Shown: positions 51,729 to 61,550 of the stretch, in pieces
How the letters are laid out: every line of letters begins with the position of its first letter
Position numbering within the stretch: the first letter of the stretch is position 1
Assembly (NCBI RefSeq): GCF_014230315.1
Contig: NZ_JACLAW010000010.1
Coordinates: forward strand, 62,001-126,000
Reading direction: 5' to 3'
DNA from: Novosphingobium flavum
Lineage (GTDB): Bacteria; Pseudomonadota; Alphaproteobacteria; Sphingomonadales; Sphingomonadaceae
Length of the DNA stretch: 64,000 bases
The notes under the pieces: model-generated
Seen by the model: the letters and a program-made list of their open reading frames with translations, nothing else
Databases searched by the model: none
Told to the model about the DNA's origin: nothing
Made by a program: the position numbers and the translations under genes

Positions 51729-52382
51729 GTGGCAACCGCTCAATTGACCATCTCCAGCAAGACCTATTCGGCCTGGTCGCTGCGCGGCTGGCTGATGTGC
51801 CGCCTTGCCGGTCTGGAAATCCGGGAATTGCCCGCCCCCAACAATGCCAGCACGCGGGCCGAGCTGCTCCTGCTCTCGCCCTCGGTGCTGGTCCCGCGCC
51901 TGACCCACGGCGAGGTGAGCGTGTGGGACACCCTCGCCATCGCCGAATATCTCAACGAGACATTTCCCGAGGCCCATATGCTCCCGACCGACAAGGCCGC
52001 CCGCGCCCTGTGCCGCGCGATCTCGGGCGAGATTCATTCGGGCTTTTCCAACCTGCGCTCGGCCCTGCCGATGAACCTCAAGGTCCGGCACAAGACCTTT
52101 CCGGTCTTCCCCGGCGCCCGGCCCGATATCGAGCGGATCGAGGCGATCTGGGAAGACTGCCTGGCGCGGTATGGCGGCCCCTTCCTGTTCGGCGCCGAGC
52201 CGACCATCGCCGATGCGATGTATGCCCCGGTCACCCGCCGCTTCATCACTTATGCCGTGGGCCTGCGCCCGGCCTGCCAGGCCTATTGCGACACGATCGA
52301 CCAGTGGCCGCCGATGCAGGAATGGCTGGCGGCGGCGCGGGAAGAGCCCGAGGAACTGGAAGAGCTCGAAGTCGAGTTCTGA
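51729..52382 (+). CDS. Glutathione S-transferase-family protein
   Basis: 217 residues: thioredoxin-fold N-terminal domain (QLTISSKTYSAWSLRGWLMC, with Ser in the catalytic position) and an all-helical C-terminal domain (APVTRRFITYAVGLRPACQA). It is similar to small cytosolic GSTs that conjugate or reduce glutathione adducts; the substrate is unknown. GTG 51729 is chosen because AAGGA is 6 nt upstream and homology begins there. ATG 51672 and 51687 give N-terminal extensions without GST features. A short acidic tail ends the protein. Confidence 0.84.
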   Translation: MATAQLTISSKTYSAWSLRGWLMCRLAGLEIRELPAPNNASTRAELLLLSPSVLVPRLTHGEVSVWDTLAIAEYLNETFPEAHMLPTDKAARALCRAISGEIHSGFSNLRSALPMNLKVRHKTFPVFPGARPDIERIEAIWEDCLARYGGPFLFGAEPTIADAMYAPVTRRFITYAVGLRPACQAYCDTIDQWPPMQEWLAAAREEPEELEELEVEF

Positions 52383-52391
52383 CGGGGGCGT

Positions 52392-54359
52392 TCAGCCCCG
52401 CGCGTGGTAGAAATCGTAGATCGTGCGCGCCACGGCCTCGCTCACGCCGGGCGCGCGCTGGAGGTCTTCCAATGAGGCCGCCCGCACCTTGCCCGCCGTG
52501 CCGAAGTGGAGCAGCAGGGCGCGCTTGCGGGCCGGGCCGATGCCGGGGATCTCGTCGAGCGGGCTGGCGGTGATCGCGCGGCTGCGCTTTCCGCGGTGCG
52601 CGCCGATGGCGTAGCGGTGGACCTCGTCGCGCAGGCGCTGAAGGTAGAACAACAGCGGGGAATTGACCGGGAGCATCTTCTCGCGCCCGTCGGGGAAGTG
52701 GAACACCTCGCGCCCCTCGCGGCCGTGGTGCGGACCCTTGGCGATGGCGATCAGCGGCAGGTCCTCGATCCCGAGTTCCTCGACCACCTCCTTGACCGCG
52801 CTCATCTGGCCCTTGCCGCCGTCGATCAGGACGAGGTCGGGCCAGGTCCCGCCCTCACGGTCGGGGTCGTCGCTCATAGCCCCCTGTTCCTGGACCAATC
52901 GGCCGAAGCGGCGGGCCATGACCTCGCGCATCATGCCGTAGTCGTCGCCCGGCAGGGTCTCGGCGCGCTTGATGTTGAACTTGCGGTACTGGTTCTTGAG
53001 GAAGCCCTCCGGCCCGGCCACGACCATGGCGCCGAGCGCATTGGTGCCCTGGATATGGCTGTTGTCGTAGACCTCGATCCGCTGCGGCGGCTCGGACAGT
53101 TCGAGGAATTCGGCGAGTTCGCGGTGGATTTTCGCCTTGGTCCCGGTTTCGGCCATGCGCCGGTCGAGCGCCTCGACGGCGTTGCGGCTGGCCTGCTCGA
53201 TCAGGCGGCGGCGATCGCCGCGCTGGGGCACGGACACCTCGACCTTGCCGCCCGCCGCTTCCTTGAGCGCTTCAGCGAGAAGGTCGGCTTCGGGCAGGGC
53301 GCGGTCGACCAGGATGCAGCGCGGCGGGGGCACTTCCTCGTAGAACTGGGCGAGGAAGGCGGTCATCACCTCCTCTTCCGAGAGGCCCTCGGTGTGTGTC
53401 GGGAAGAAGGCGCGGTGGCCCCAGTTCTGCCCGCCGCGCACGAAGAAGGCCTGGACCGCCATGTGGCCGCCCTTGGTGGCCATGGCGAAGATGTCGGCAT
53501 TGCCAAGCCCTTCGGCGTTGATCGCCTGGCTGCCCTGGATGAAGGTCGCGGCGCGGAGGCGGTCGCGCAGCATGGCGGCGCGCTCGAAATCGAGCGCCTC
53601 GGCCGCCTCGGCCATCTGCGCCTCGATCTCGCGCTGGACCGCGCTGGACTTGCCGCCGAGGAAGTCCTTCGCCTGCCGCACCAGTTCGCCGTAGCCCGCC
53701 TCGTCGATCCGGCCGACGCAAGGGGCCGAGCAGCGCTTGATCTGGTAAAGCAGGCAGGGCCGGTCACGCCGGGAGAAGAACCCGTCGGTGCAGGAGCGCA
53801 GGAGGAACAGCTTCTGCAGCGAATTGATCGTGGTGTTGACCGAACCGGCGCTGGCGAAGGGGCCGTAATAGTTGCCGCTGGCCCGCCGCGCGCCGCGATG
53901 CTTCATGATCCGGGGATAGGCGTGATCGGCGCGCAGCAGGATGAAGGGGAAGCTTTTGTCGTCGCGCAGCAGGACGTTGTAGGGCGGGCGGAACCGCTTG
54001 ATCAGCTGGGCTTCCAGCAGCAGGGCCTCGGCCTCGCTGTTGGTGGTGACGATGGTCATCTCGCGCGTCTGGCTGACCATGCGCTGCAGGCGCAGAGGCA
54101 GGCGATCGACCTGGGTGTAGTTCGCCACCCGGTTGCGCAGGACCCGTGCCTTGCCGACATAGAGCACGTCGCCCCGCGCATCGAGCATGCGGTAAACGCC
54201 GGGCTTGGCTGGCAGGGTCTTCACCGTCTCGCGGATCGCGGTGACGCCGGTTTCGAGATCGGGCCGGTCGGACCCGCGCAGGGTCGAGGATGCGCGCTCC
54301 TCGAGGAAGCGTTCGGCCCCATCGGGACTGGGCGGGGTTCCGGCGGGAGTGCGGGCCAT
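52392..54359 (-). CDS. uvrC: Excinuclease ABC subunit C
   Basis: 655-residue nuclease making both incisions in nucleotide-excision repair. GIY-YIG domain near 50-130 (KPGVYRMLDARGDVLYVGKA), Cys-rich loop LYQIKRCSAPCVGRIDEAGY near 210, UVR motif AEALDFERAAMLRDRL, RNase H-like endonuclease part with EVYDNSHIQGTNALGAMVV and LVLIDGGKGQMSAV, and terminal HhH. Complete; works with mfd in this window and with UvrA/UvrB elsewhere. Confidence 0.97.
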   Translation of the reverse strand: MARTPAGTPPSPDGAERFLEERASSTLRGSDRPDLETGVTAIRETVKTLPAKPGVYRMLDARGDVLYVGKARVLRNRVANYTQVDRLPLRLQRMVSQTREMTIVTTNSEAEALLLEAQLIKRFRPPYNVLLRDDKSFPFILLRADHAYPRIMKHRGARRASGNYYGPFASAGSVNTTINSLQKLFLLRSCTDGFFSRRDRPCLLYQIKRCSAPCVGRIDEAGYGELVRQAKDFLGGKSSAVQREIEAQMAEAAEALDFERAAMLRDRLRAATFIQGSQAINAEGLGNADIFAMATKGGHMAVQAFFVRGGQNWGHRAFFPTHTEGLSEEEVMTAFLAQFYEEVPPPRCILVDRALPEADLLAEALKEAAGGKVEVSVPQRGDRRRLIEQASRNAVEALDRRMAETGTKAKIHRELAEFLELSEPPQRIEVYDNSHIQGTNALGAMVVAGPEGFLKNQYRKFNIKRAETLPGDDYGMMREVMARRFGRLVQEQGAMSDDPDREGGTWPDLVLIDGGKGQMSAVKEVVEELGIEDLPLIAIAKGPHHGREGREVFHFPDGREKMLPVNSPLLFYLQRLRDEVHRYAIGAHRGKRSRAITASPLDEIPGIGPARKRALLLHFGTAGKVRAASLEDLQRAPGVSEAVARTIYDFYHARG

Positions 54360-54403
54360 GCCGGGCGAGATAGGAAATCCGCCCGGGCATGGCCAGTAGG
54401 TCG

Positions 54404-56875
54404 TTAAAACTGTTTACGGAATTCCAGCCCGATCACGCGGCCCAGCGGGTCCATCAGGGCCGGCTGGTAGGAGATCGGGGTCGCCCCGGTCTGGTCGGTC
54501 ACCCGCTGGCGGGCGTTGAGGATGTTGTCGACCTTGAACGACAGGCGCGCGCCCTTGAAGAAGGGGTGGTCCTTGACCAGCGAGGCCTGCTGGCCAAGAT
54601 CCGCGAAGAGGCGGAAGTTGATCTTGGTCAGCGCGCCAAAGCGCAGGTCGTTGCTGCCCGGCGTGCCGGACGAGCGCACGTTGGTCGGCGCGGTCCACTT
54701 GCCGTTGAAACGCAGGCCGATGCCGCGATAGAAACCGCCGCCCTCGAATTCGAGGCTGTGGCGGGCAACGCCGCCGCTGGTCAGGGCATCGCCGTTCAGC
54801 AGGTCGAGCACCGGCCCGCCCGCGGCCACGGTCACCCGGTCGTAGAACTGGACGGTGTGATAGAGCGAGACGTTCCACCGCCCGCGGCCCGGCTGGCCGC
54901 CGCCACGACCACCGCCGCCACGCCCGCCGCCGCCGAAGCCGCCGCCACCGCCCGGAGGCGGGCCGCCCATGCCACCACCACCGCCCGGCGGGGGTCCGCC
55001 GAAGCCGCCGCCGCCGAAGGGCCCGCCCTGCGCGGCTGCCGCGCTGGCCTTGCCGAACTGGCCGCCGATGTTGAAGCCATAGCGCAGGCGCGAGCTGGTC
55101 TCGTTGGCGAAGGTCACCGGGCGCCGGTCGATCGAGACGATCTGGCCCGCACCGTTGCGCACCACGCGGCCGGGGAACGCCGCCTCGATTGCCGGGGTCA
55201 GGACCGGGAAGGCCGAGGTGATATTATCGGAATCGTTGTGGAAGTATTCGACCAGCACGTTGGAATTGCTCAGGAACGGCAATTGCCAGTTGGCGCCGAT
55301 CTTGAGGTCCTTCTGGGTCTGGCGGGCAAGGCTCGGGTTGCCGCCGGTCAGCACGGTCGCCAGCACGGTCTGGCCCGTGGTGAAATCATAGACCGAGACG
55401 TTGAAGGACTGGACCAGCGGATTGCCGAGATCGGTCAGCGCCGGAGCCGCCTGATTGTAGATGTAGCTCGCCTGCAGGTTGAGCTTCTGGGTCACGCCCC
55501 AGGTCAGGCCCCCGCTCCAGTCGAACAGGGTGCCGAAGTCCGACAGGCGGTCCACCCCGGCGCTGAAGTTGAGATTGAGGTCGCCGATCGCGGGCAACAC
55601 GTGGTTGCGGCGGCTGGCGATCGGAATGCCGAGGTTGATCCCGGCCGAAGCGTCGCCGCGCTTCAGGCGAAACTCGCCCAGCGTGTTGCGGGTGTCGCTG
55701 CTGGCGATGCCGGTATAGGCAAAGCCCGCCTTGAGCGTGGTCGCCACTTCCCCGGCCGGGAGCGAGAGCGGGCGGCCGACCACGGTGACGAGGCTGGTCA
55801 GCGAATCGCTGACGCTGCGCGCCCGGTCGACCCCGCTCGTGCCGTTCTGGTCGATCAGGGTAGTCGCCGCCGCGTGCGAGCCGTCGAGCGTCGTGGTCAG
55901 CTGCCACGCGCCGAGCGGGCGGGCATAGGTGATCCCGGCCTCGGCCGTATCGGTGCGCTGGGCGCGGGCGAGCGGATCGAAAGTGACTGCATCGAGCCCC
56001 GAATAGCTCGTCGTGTCGGCCCGGGTGAAGGCGCCGTTGAGCGCGAGCGAACCCGCCAGCCCCTTCTGCCCCAGCCCCGTCGTCCAGGTGGCGTTGACGC
56101 CGAGATCGCGGCTGTCGGCTACAAGGGTGCGCGCGGCGGCGGCCCCGGCCACGCTGCCGGTGGCCTGGGCAACATTGCGCTCGCTCTCGAACAGCGGGGT
56201 GGTGTCGTCGGCGGTGACCGCGATGTTGAGCCGGCTCAGCCCATCGGTGCGGAACAGCGAGCCCTCGCCCTTCAGGGTCGAGGTGCCGCCCTGGTCAGGC
56301 TGCGAATATTCGACCTCGACCGTCTTGGCCGCGAAATTGTCCTTGAGGATGAAGTTGATAACCCGCTGGTCGGCCGGATAGCCGAAGCGCAGGGCCACTT
56401 CCTCGGGCAGGATTTCCAGCCGGCGGATCGCCTCGGGCGGGATGTTGCGCATCTCGCGGAAGTTGGAAATGCGCTGGCCGTTGAGCAGGATCACCGGGCG
56501 CCCCGAACCGCGCCCGCGGCCCGATCCCGTTTCCGGGCTGAGCTGGTCGATCAGGTCGGTGAGCGAGGCGGCGCCGTAAGCGGCAATGTCTTCCTCGTCC
56601 ATCACCACGATCGGCGCCTGCGGCGCTTCGACCTGGCCCTTGATCCGGGTGGCGACGACCACGATCTCCCCGGCGCGGGGCCTGACCGGGGCGTCCTCCT
56701 CCTCGGCTTCCTCGCCCGGCGTGGTCGGGCTGGCGCTGCCGGCGCCGGCCGCCGTCGCCGCATCGGGCTGGGCCGTGACGGCGGCAGCCGCTGCCTCGAC
56801 GGCATGGGCCGTGCCGGTGCCGGTTCCGGCCAGCAGCAGTGCGATCAGGGGCAGGCGCAAGTTCGATTTCCTCAT
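54404..56875 (-). CDS. TonB-dependent receptor with glycine-rich insertion
   Basis: 823-residue outer-membrane receptor. Signal peptide (RKSNLRLPLIALLLAGTGTG TAHA), acidic linker, a plug domain at about 70-190 (PIVVMDEEDIAAYGAASLTD, RPVILLNGQRISNFREMRNI) and a beta-barrel to the terminal Phe in IGLEFRKQF. Residues about 615-662 are almost pure Gly/Pro/Arg, seldom seen in the barrel of such receptors, and probably form a long outer or periplasmic loop. Start 56875 precedes the signal; the frame upstream has no homology. Sphingomonads carry many such receptors for oligosaccharides and aromatics; substrate unknown. Confidence 0.88.
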   Translation of the reverse strand: MRKSNLRLPLIALLLAGTGTGTAHAVEAAAAAVTAQPDAATAAGAGSASPTTPGEEAEEEDAPVRPRAGEIVVVATRIKGQVEAPQAPIVVMDEEDIAAYGAASLTDLIDQLSPETGSGRGRGSGRPVILLNGQRISNFREMRNIPPEAIRRLEILPEEVALRFGYPADQRVINFILKDNFAAKTVEVEYSQPDQGGTSTLKGEGSLFRTDGLSRLNIAVTADDTTPLFESERNVAQATGSVAGAAAARTLVADSRDLGVNATWTTGLGQKGLAGSLALNGAFTRADTTSYSGLDAVTFDPLARAQRTDTAEAGITYARPLGAWQLTTTLDGSHAAATTLIDQNGTSGVDRARSVSDSLTSLVTVVGRPLSLPAGEVATTLKAGFAYTGIASSDTRNTLGEFRLKRGDASAGINLGIPIASRRNHVLPAIGDLNLNFSAGVDRLSDFGTLFDWSGGLTWGVTQKLNLQASYIYNQAAPALTDLGNPLVQSFNVSVYDFTTGQTVLATVLTGGNPSLARQTQKDLKIGANWQLPFLSNSNVLVEYFHNDSDNITSAFPVLTPAIEAAFPGRVVRNGAGQIVSIDRRPVTFANETSSRLRYGFNIGGQFGKASAAAAQGGPFGGGGFGGPPPGGGGGMGGPPPGGGGGFGGGGRGGGGRGGGQPGRGRWNVSLYHTVQFYDRVTVAAGGPVLDLLNGDALTSGGVARHSLEFEGGGFYRGIGLRFNGKWTAPTNVRSSGTPGSNDLRFGALTKINFRLFADLGQQASLVKDHPFFKGARLSFKVDNILNARQRVTDQTGATPISYQPALMDPLGRVIGLEFRKQF

Positions 56876-57090
56876 CCTGGGGAGAACGGACAGCTTCCGT
56901 ATTGTTCCCGAACGCCTCCCAACTGCCTTGCGAGGCCGCGCCGAACAAGCGGCCGCAGGGTAACAAATTGTCTCGTGGCTGATACCATTCCGGCAGACTT
57001 GCGCGATTTTCGGCAAAGGCTTTCCTTTTTCGCCCCCCGCGAGTATGGCGCGCCGCAAGGACAGCCCGGCAACAGGATCAAGACACCCGG

Positions 57091-57336
57091 ATGGCGAAGG
57101 AAGAACTGCTCGAAATGCGCGGCCAGGTGGTCGAACTGCTGCCCAACGCGATGTTCCGCGTACGGCTGGAGAACGATCACGAGATTCTCGGTCACACCGC
57201 CGGCAAGATGCGCAAGAACCGCATTCGCGTCCTCGTGGGCGACGAGGTGCTGGTCGAGCTGACTCCCTACGACCTGACCAAGGGTCGGATCACCTATCGC
57301 TTCATGCCCGGTCGCGGCGGCCCCGGCGGCTACTGA
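57091..57336 (+). CDS. infA: Translation initiation factor IF-1
   Basis: 81-residue OB-fold protein that binds the ribosomal A site during initiation. Standard sequence [20 protein letters not shown] and [14 protein letters not shown] [20 protein letters not shown]. It has a Gly-rich end (PGRGGPGGY) common in alphaproteobacteria. It leads the infA-maf-RNase G-like-yacG cluster. Confidence 0.97.
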   Translation: MAKEELLEMRGQVVELLPNAMFRVRLENDHEILGHTAGKMRKNRIRVLVGDEVLVELTPYDLTKGRITYRFMPGRGGPGGY

Positions 57337-57366
57337 TCCGGCGCGGCGGCCAGATTCGCCCCGGAC

Positions 57367-57957
57367 ATGACCGCTTCCCGCCCAGATTCCTTGGCCCTCG
57401 TTCTCGCCTCCGCCTCGCCCCGCCGCCGCGAACTGATCGCCCGGCTCGGGATCGAGCCCACCCGGATCGGCGGCGCCGACATCGACGAATCCCCCCGCAA
57501 GGCCGAAGATCCGCGCGCCTATGCCCGGCGCATGGCCCGCGAAAAGGCGCTGGCTGCCGCTGATCCCGCGGCTCACGTGCTGGCCGGCGACACCGTGGTC
57601 GCGCTCGGCCGCCGCATCCTGCCCAAGGCCGAGGACGAACAGACCGCGCGCCGCTGCCTCGAACTGATGAGCGGGCGGCGCCACACGGTGCTCTCCGCCG
57701 TCGCCCTGCTTGCGCCCGACGGCACGCTGCGCGAGCGCCTCTCCGAAACCGTGGTCCGCTTCAAGCCGCTGAGCGAGGCCGAGATCGCGGCCTATCTCGC
57801 CGGCGGCGAATGGCACGGCAAGGCCGGCGGCTATGCCATCCAGGGCAGCGCCGAGGGCCTGATCGCTTGGATTTCCGGCAGCCATTCGGGCGTGGTCGGC
57901 CTGCCCCTGTTCGAGACCCGCGCCCTGCTGCGCGCAGCGGGCTTTCCCATTGGCTGA
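57367..57957 (+). CDS. maf: Maf-family nucleoside triphosphate pyrophosphatase
   Basis: 196-residue house-cleaning enzyme that hydrolyses non-canonical (d)NTPs such as dTTP/UTP or modified bases. Signatures are [16 protein letters not shown] at the N-terminus, [20 protein letters not shown] and [25 protein letters not shown]. Overlaps the RNase G-like gene start by 8 bp. Confidence 0.93.
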   Translation: MTASRPDSLALVLASASPRRRELIARLGIEPTRIGGADIDESPRKAEDPRAYARRMAREKALAAADPAAHVLAGDTVVALGRRILPKAEDEQTARRCLELMSGRRHTVLSAVALLAPDGTLRERLSETVVRFKPLSEAEIAAYLAGGEWHGKAGGYAIQGSAEGLIAWISGSHSGVVGLPLFETRALLRAAGFPIG

Positions 57958-58927
57958 GTGGCTGGTCGAGGACGGGATCGGCGAGAGCCGCGCGATCCTG
58001 CTCGGCGGCGGTGAAGTCCTCGCGGCGCGGCTGGACTGGCCGGGGCGGCTGAGCGCGGGCCTCGTCGCCGATGCCGTGCTGGCCTCGCGCCGCGCCGGAT
58101 CGAAGCGCGGCACGGCCCGCTTTCCCTCCGGCGAGGAAGCGCTGGTCGACCAGCTCCCCCCCGATGCCAGCGAAGGCGCGCCGCTGCGCCTCGTCGTCAC
58201 CCGCGCCGCCATGGCCGAACAGGGCCGCCTCAAGCTTGCCCAGGCTCGCCCGAGCAAGGAGGCGCCGCGCGCGGCCCCCACCCTTGCCGAGCGCCTGCGC
58301 GGCGAAGGCCATGCCGTCCGCAAGGTCCAGCGCTTTGGCGAAGGGCTGTGGGAAGACATCTTCGCCGAGGCGTGGAGCGGTGAGGCCGCCTTTGCCGGCG
58401 GATCGCTCACCCTCAGCCCCACCCCGGCGATGACCGTGATCGACGTTGACGGTACGCTGCCCGGCCCGGCCCTCGCCCGCGCCGCCGCCGCGGCCGTGGG
58501 CGCCGCGATCCGCCGGATGGACCTGGCCGGCTCGATCGGGATCGATTTCCCGACCCTGCCTGACAAGGCCGACCGCCGCGCGGTCGACACCGCGCTGGGC
58601 GAAGCGCTGGACGCCGTGGCGCACGAGCGTACGGCGATGAACGGCTTCGGGTTCGTCCAGCTGATTGCCCGGCTCGAACGGCCCTCGATCCTGTCGCTGC
58701 TGGCCCGAAACCGCGCCGGGGCCGCCGCCCGCCTGCTGCTGCGCCGCGCCGAGGGCGTGAGCCAGCCGGGCCCGGTCCTGCTGCTCGCCTGCCACCCCGA
58801 AGTGCGCGCGGCGGTCCTGCCGGAATGGGAGGAGCTGCTGGCCCGCCGCGCCGGCCGCCGGATTGAATGGCGCACCGATTCGGCCCTTGCCTTCGACGGC
58901 GGCTTCGCCCAGGCGCTCTGCGCATGA
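57950..58927 (+). CDS. Short ribonuclease E/G-family protein
   Basis: 325 residues, much shorter than RNase E or RNase G, with the catalytic part only. The Mg-binding region of RNase E/G appears in [12 protein letters not shown] and SIGIDFPTL. No S1 domain or CPxCxG zinc-link motif is visible. In this cluster of alphaproteobacteria a compact RNase E/G homologue is common. The start is TTG 57950, overlapping maf by 8 bp, chosen by family length and coupling. Activity as a nuclease is likely but unproved for such short forms. Confidence 0.83.
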   Translation: MAEWLVEDGIGESRAILLGGGEVLAARLDWPGRLSAGLVADAVLASRRAGSKRGTARFPSGEEALVDQLPPDASEGAPLRLVVTRAAMAEQGRLKLAQARPSKEAPRAAPTLAERLRGEGHAVRKVQRFGEGLWEDIFAEAWSGEAAFAGGSLTLSPTPAMTVIDVDGTLPGPALARAAAAAVGAAIRRMDLAGSIGIDFPTLPDKADRRAVDTALGEALDAVAHERTAMNGFGFVQLIARLERPSILSLLARNRAGAAARLLLRRAEGVSQPGPVLLLACHPEVRAAVLPEWEELLARRAGRRIEWRTDSALAFDGGFAQALCA

Positions 58928-59091
58928 CCCTCGCCCCGACCCGCAAGTGCCCGATCTGCGGCAAGCCGCGCAGCGCCGACCACAGCCCGTTCTGCTCGAA
59001 GCGCTGCCGCGACCGCGATCTCGTCCGCTGGCTCGAGGACGGCTACGCCCTGCCCGGCCCGCGGCCGGATGACGAGGACGGCGCAAACTGA
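58924..59091 (+). CDS. yacG: DNA gyrase inhibitor YacG-like zinc protein
   Basis: 55-residue zinc finger protein with Cys9, Cys12, Cys24 and Cys28 (KCPICGKP and [11 protein letters not shown]), the YacG pattern, followed by an acidic tail. E. coli YacG binds GyrB and blocks its DNA binding. ATG 58924 overlaps the RNase G-like stop by 4 bp. Last gene before tRNA-Phe. Confidence 0.92.
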   Translation: MTLAPTRKCPICGKPRSADHSPFCSKRCRDRDLVRWLEDGYALPGPRPDDEDGAN

Positions 59092-59191
59092 ATTTTCCGC
59101 CTTGCCAAGCCCGGCCGCCTTCGCCATAGGCGCGCTTCCAATCGCAGGGCGGGCCGCCTTACCAACCTTCGGCTCACCCCATGCGCGCGAT

Positions 59192-59267
59192 GCCCGGGTA
59201 GCTCAGTTGGTAGAGCACATGACTGAAAATCATGGTGTCGGCGGTTCGATTCCGTCCCCGGGCACCA
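59192..59267 (+). tRNA. tRNA-Phe (GAA)
   Basis: 76-nt cloverleaf with encoded CCA. Acceptor GCCCGGG/CCCGGGC, anticodon arm CATGA-CTGAAAA-TCATG (anticodon GAA), T-loop TTCGATT. An integrase gene follows within 170 bp, so its 3' end is the likely attachment site of the island to the right. Confidence 0.96.
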
Positions 59268-59380
59268 CCGCCTTGTCCGCCACCGGCCGCCAAAGCTTGA
59301 AAAATCCGCAGAAATCTGCCAAAAATGGCACCGGCTTAACCGCCGGGGTTCGCCATTGTTCGCCCGCAATCGGGTGATTC

Positions 59381-59431
59381 TGGGGGCCACGCTGGGGGCC
59401 ACTTCGAATTGCTCGAAAGGCGTGGCCCCCA
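59381..59431. repeat. Three copies of TGGGGGCCAC around the integrase promoter
   Basis: Two direct copies (59381-59390, 59393-59402) and one inverted copy (59422-59431) immediately precede the integrase ATG. Their spacing suggests binding by the integrase or its accessory protein (arm sites or autorepression). Confidence 0.6.
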
Positions 59432-59432
59432 A

Positions 59433-60686
59433 ATGGCACTTACCAACACCGCAATCCGCAACGCCAAGCCCAAGGCGAAGCCCTACAAGCTGACCGATGA
59501 AAAGGGACTGTTCCTGCTGGTCCAGCCATCCGGCGGGATGCTCTGGCGGTTCAAGTTCCGCGTCGATGGCCGCGACGAACAGGGCAACCCCAAGAAGGTG
59601 GAAAAGAAGCTGGGCCTTGGCACCTATCCCGACGTGAGCCTGAAGGACGCCCGCGACCTGCGCGACGACGCCCGCGCCTTGCTGGCCAAGGGCATCGATC
59701 CAGCCGAAAAGAAGCGCCGCGACATTCACACCGCCAAGGTGAGCGCCGCCAACTCGTTCGCCGCTGTCGCCCGGTCCTACATCGACAAGTGCAGGCGCGA
59801 AGGCCGGGCCGAGGCGACGATCACGAAACAGGAATGGCTGCTGAAGCTGGTTGATCGCGCCATCGGCCAGCGCCCGATTGCCGAAATCGAACCGTTCGAA
59901 ATGCTGGAAGCGGTGCGCAAGTATGAAGCCACGGGCCGAACCGAAGCGGCCCATCGCGCCGTGCAGTTCTCCAGTCAGGTCTTCCGCTTCGCCATTGCCA
60001 ACCAGCTTGCCGCATCGGACCCGACCCGCGATCTGCGCGGTGCGCTCACCAGCCATAAGGCCAAACACCATGCCGCCATTCTAGAGCCGAAGCAGGCAGG
60101 TGAACTACTGCGCGCCATCGACGGATATGACGGCCATCCGGTAACCCGCTACGCCCTGCAACTCGCCGCGCTGGTCTTCGTGCGCCCCGGCGAACTGCGC
60201 TATGCCGAATGGTCGGAGATAGATGCCGAAGCCAAGGTCTGGCGCATTCCAGCCGAAAAGATGAAGGCCAGGGCGGAACACGTTGTCCCTCTCTCCCGGC
60301 AGGCACTGGACGTGCTGGCCCAAGTCCGGGGCCTGACTGGCGATGGCCGCTATGTCTTCCCGTCAATCCGCACACACCTTCGCCCGATGTCGGAGAACAC
60401 CATCAACGCGGCCCTGCGGCGGCTGGGATACGCCAGCGATGAGATGACCGGCCACGGCTTCCGCGCAATGGCCAGCACCCTGCTGAACGAGTCCGGCAAA
60501 TGGTCGCCCGACGCGATCGAACGCGCGCTTGCCCACAAGGACAAGGATGCCGTCAGGGCCGCATACCACCGCGGGGCACACTGGCAGGAGCGCGTCGATA
60601 TGGCGCAATGGTGGGGGGATTATCTTGACCGCCTGCGTATCGGCGCTGAAGTTGTCCCCATTCGCCCTGATGCCGCCGCCCGGTAG
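59433..60686 (+). CDS. P4-type tyrosine integrase
   Basis: 417-residue integrase with an N-terminal DUF4102 arm-binding domain (LTNTAIRNAKPKAKPYKLTD), a core-binding domain (about 105-200), and a catalytic domain. The active site set is visible: FVRPGELRYAEW (Arg), HGFRAMASTLL (His-x-x-Arg), ALAHKDKDAVRAAYHRG (second His and nucleophile Tyr). P4-type integrases insert islands into tRNA 3' ends, consistent with tRNA-Phe 165 bp upstream. ATG 59433 lies next to a G/C repeat cluster that may bind the protein. Confidence 0.95.
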   Translation: MALTNTAIRNAKPKAKPYKLTDEKGLFLLVQPSGGMLWRFKFRVDGRDEQGNPKKVEKKLGLGTYPDVSLKDARDLRDDARALLAKGIDPAEKKRRDIHTAKVSAANSFAAVARSYIDKCRREGRAEATITKQEWLLKLVDRAIGQRPIAEIEPFEMLEAVRKYEATGRTEAAHRAVQFSSQVFRFAIANQLAASDPTRDLRGALTSHKAKHHAAILEPKQAGELLRAIDGYDGHPVTRYALQLAALVFVRPGELRYAEWSEIDAEAKVWRIPAEKMKARAEHVVPLSRQALDVLAQVRGLTGDGRYVFPSIRTHLRPMSENTINAALRRLGYASDEMTGHGFRAMASTLLNESGKWSPDAIERALAHKDKDAVRAAYHRGAHWQERVDMAQWWGDYLDRLRIGAEVVPIRPDAAAR

Positions 60687-60724
60687 TCTAGACTCGCTGC
60701 CTCGTTTGCACGAACGTCCATCCG

Positions 60725-61447
60725 GTGGACAAGGCGGAACGCGCACAGATTCGGTTGTTGCTAGACCATCATGGGGACGAGTTGCGCAGGCACTATGCCG
60801 AACAGCTCAAGGCGATGCACGCCGACCACGCCGCGCGGGGGGTTCTGAAATCCGGCGCAACGATCAAGGAGGCGCTGCGGATAGCTGAGGACCTCACCGT
60901 CACCTATATCAAGACGATCGTGGAAGCGGTGGCGGACGTGGCGCAGAACATCCGCGCATTCAATTCGATCTACACCGATGTGACGATCTTGCTGGGCGAC
61001 CTGAAGCGGGGGGTTGACGACAGCGTCGAACTTGCGGTCGGAAGTGGCGAGCGCGGTCGAAGCGCTAGGTCTGAAGCAAACCGGCTTTACCTTGCATTTC
61101 AGCAACGAGCGCTGCGGCTGGTGGAGATTCACCGGCTCTCGTTCACGAAGCCTTCTCCGAACGACATGCAACGAATGGGCATCGGCAGCATAGCCGCGCC
61201 TGCCGCTAGCATCACTCAACCTGCCCCGCCTAAGAACAACGGCGGCAAACCGCTGGCCGCCCACTGGGACGCAATGTGGGCCGACATCGCCGTGCAGCTG
61301 TACGTTGGCGATCTGAAGCCGAAGTCGCAAAAGGAAATAAAGGACGCCATCTTCGCTTGGTTCAATGCCAAGAGCATCGACGTGGGGGACACCGCAGTTA
61401 CGGATCGCGCCCGCCAACTATGGCAGAAAATAGAGGCCTCACAGTAG
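60725..61447 (+). CDS. Island protein of unknown function
   Basis: 240 residues, largely helical: an N-terminal helix pair (KAERAQIRLLLDHHGDELRR), a middle segment near 70-105, a Pro-rich hinge (ASITQPAPPKNNGGKP) and a C-terminal helical part with KPKSQKEIKDAIFAWFNAKS. GTG start. No known domain recognised. The C-terminal DAIFAWFNAKSIDV stretch looks like a winged-helix-like region but this is weak. It follows the integrase on the same strand with 38 bp between them. Confidence 0.72.
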   Translation: MDKAERAQIRLLLDHHGDELRRHYAEQLKAMHADHAARGVLKSGATIKEALRIAEDLTVTYIKTIVEAVADVAQNIRAFNSIYTDVTILLGDLKRGVDDSVELAVGSGERGRSARSEANRLYLAFQQRALRLVEIHRLSFTKPSPNDMQRMGIGSIAAPAASITQPAPPKNNGGKPLAAHWDAMWADIAVQLYVGDLKPKSQKEIKDAIFAWFNAKSIDVGDTAVTDRARQLWQKIEASQ

Positions 61448-61550
61448 TTAGCGAACCTTTCCGAACCTTACCGCGCGATCAACCGCGCTGAATTGCTGAT
61501 GCTCCATTGCACCCGCTGGCACCCGCCATGGTTCAACCGGAGCAAGCACA

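Noticed and set aside
54389..57262. 957-codon plus-strand frame opposite the TonB-dependent receptor
   Set aside because: Antisense artefact of GC bias; the minus-strand receptor has signal peptide, plug and barrel motifs.
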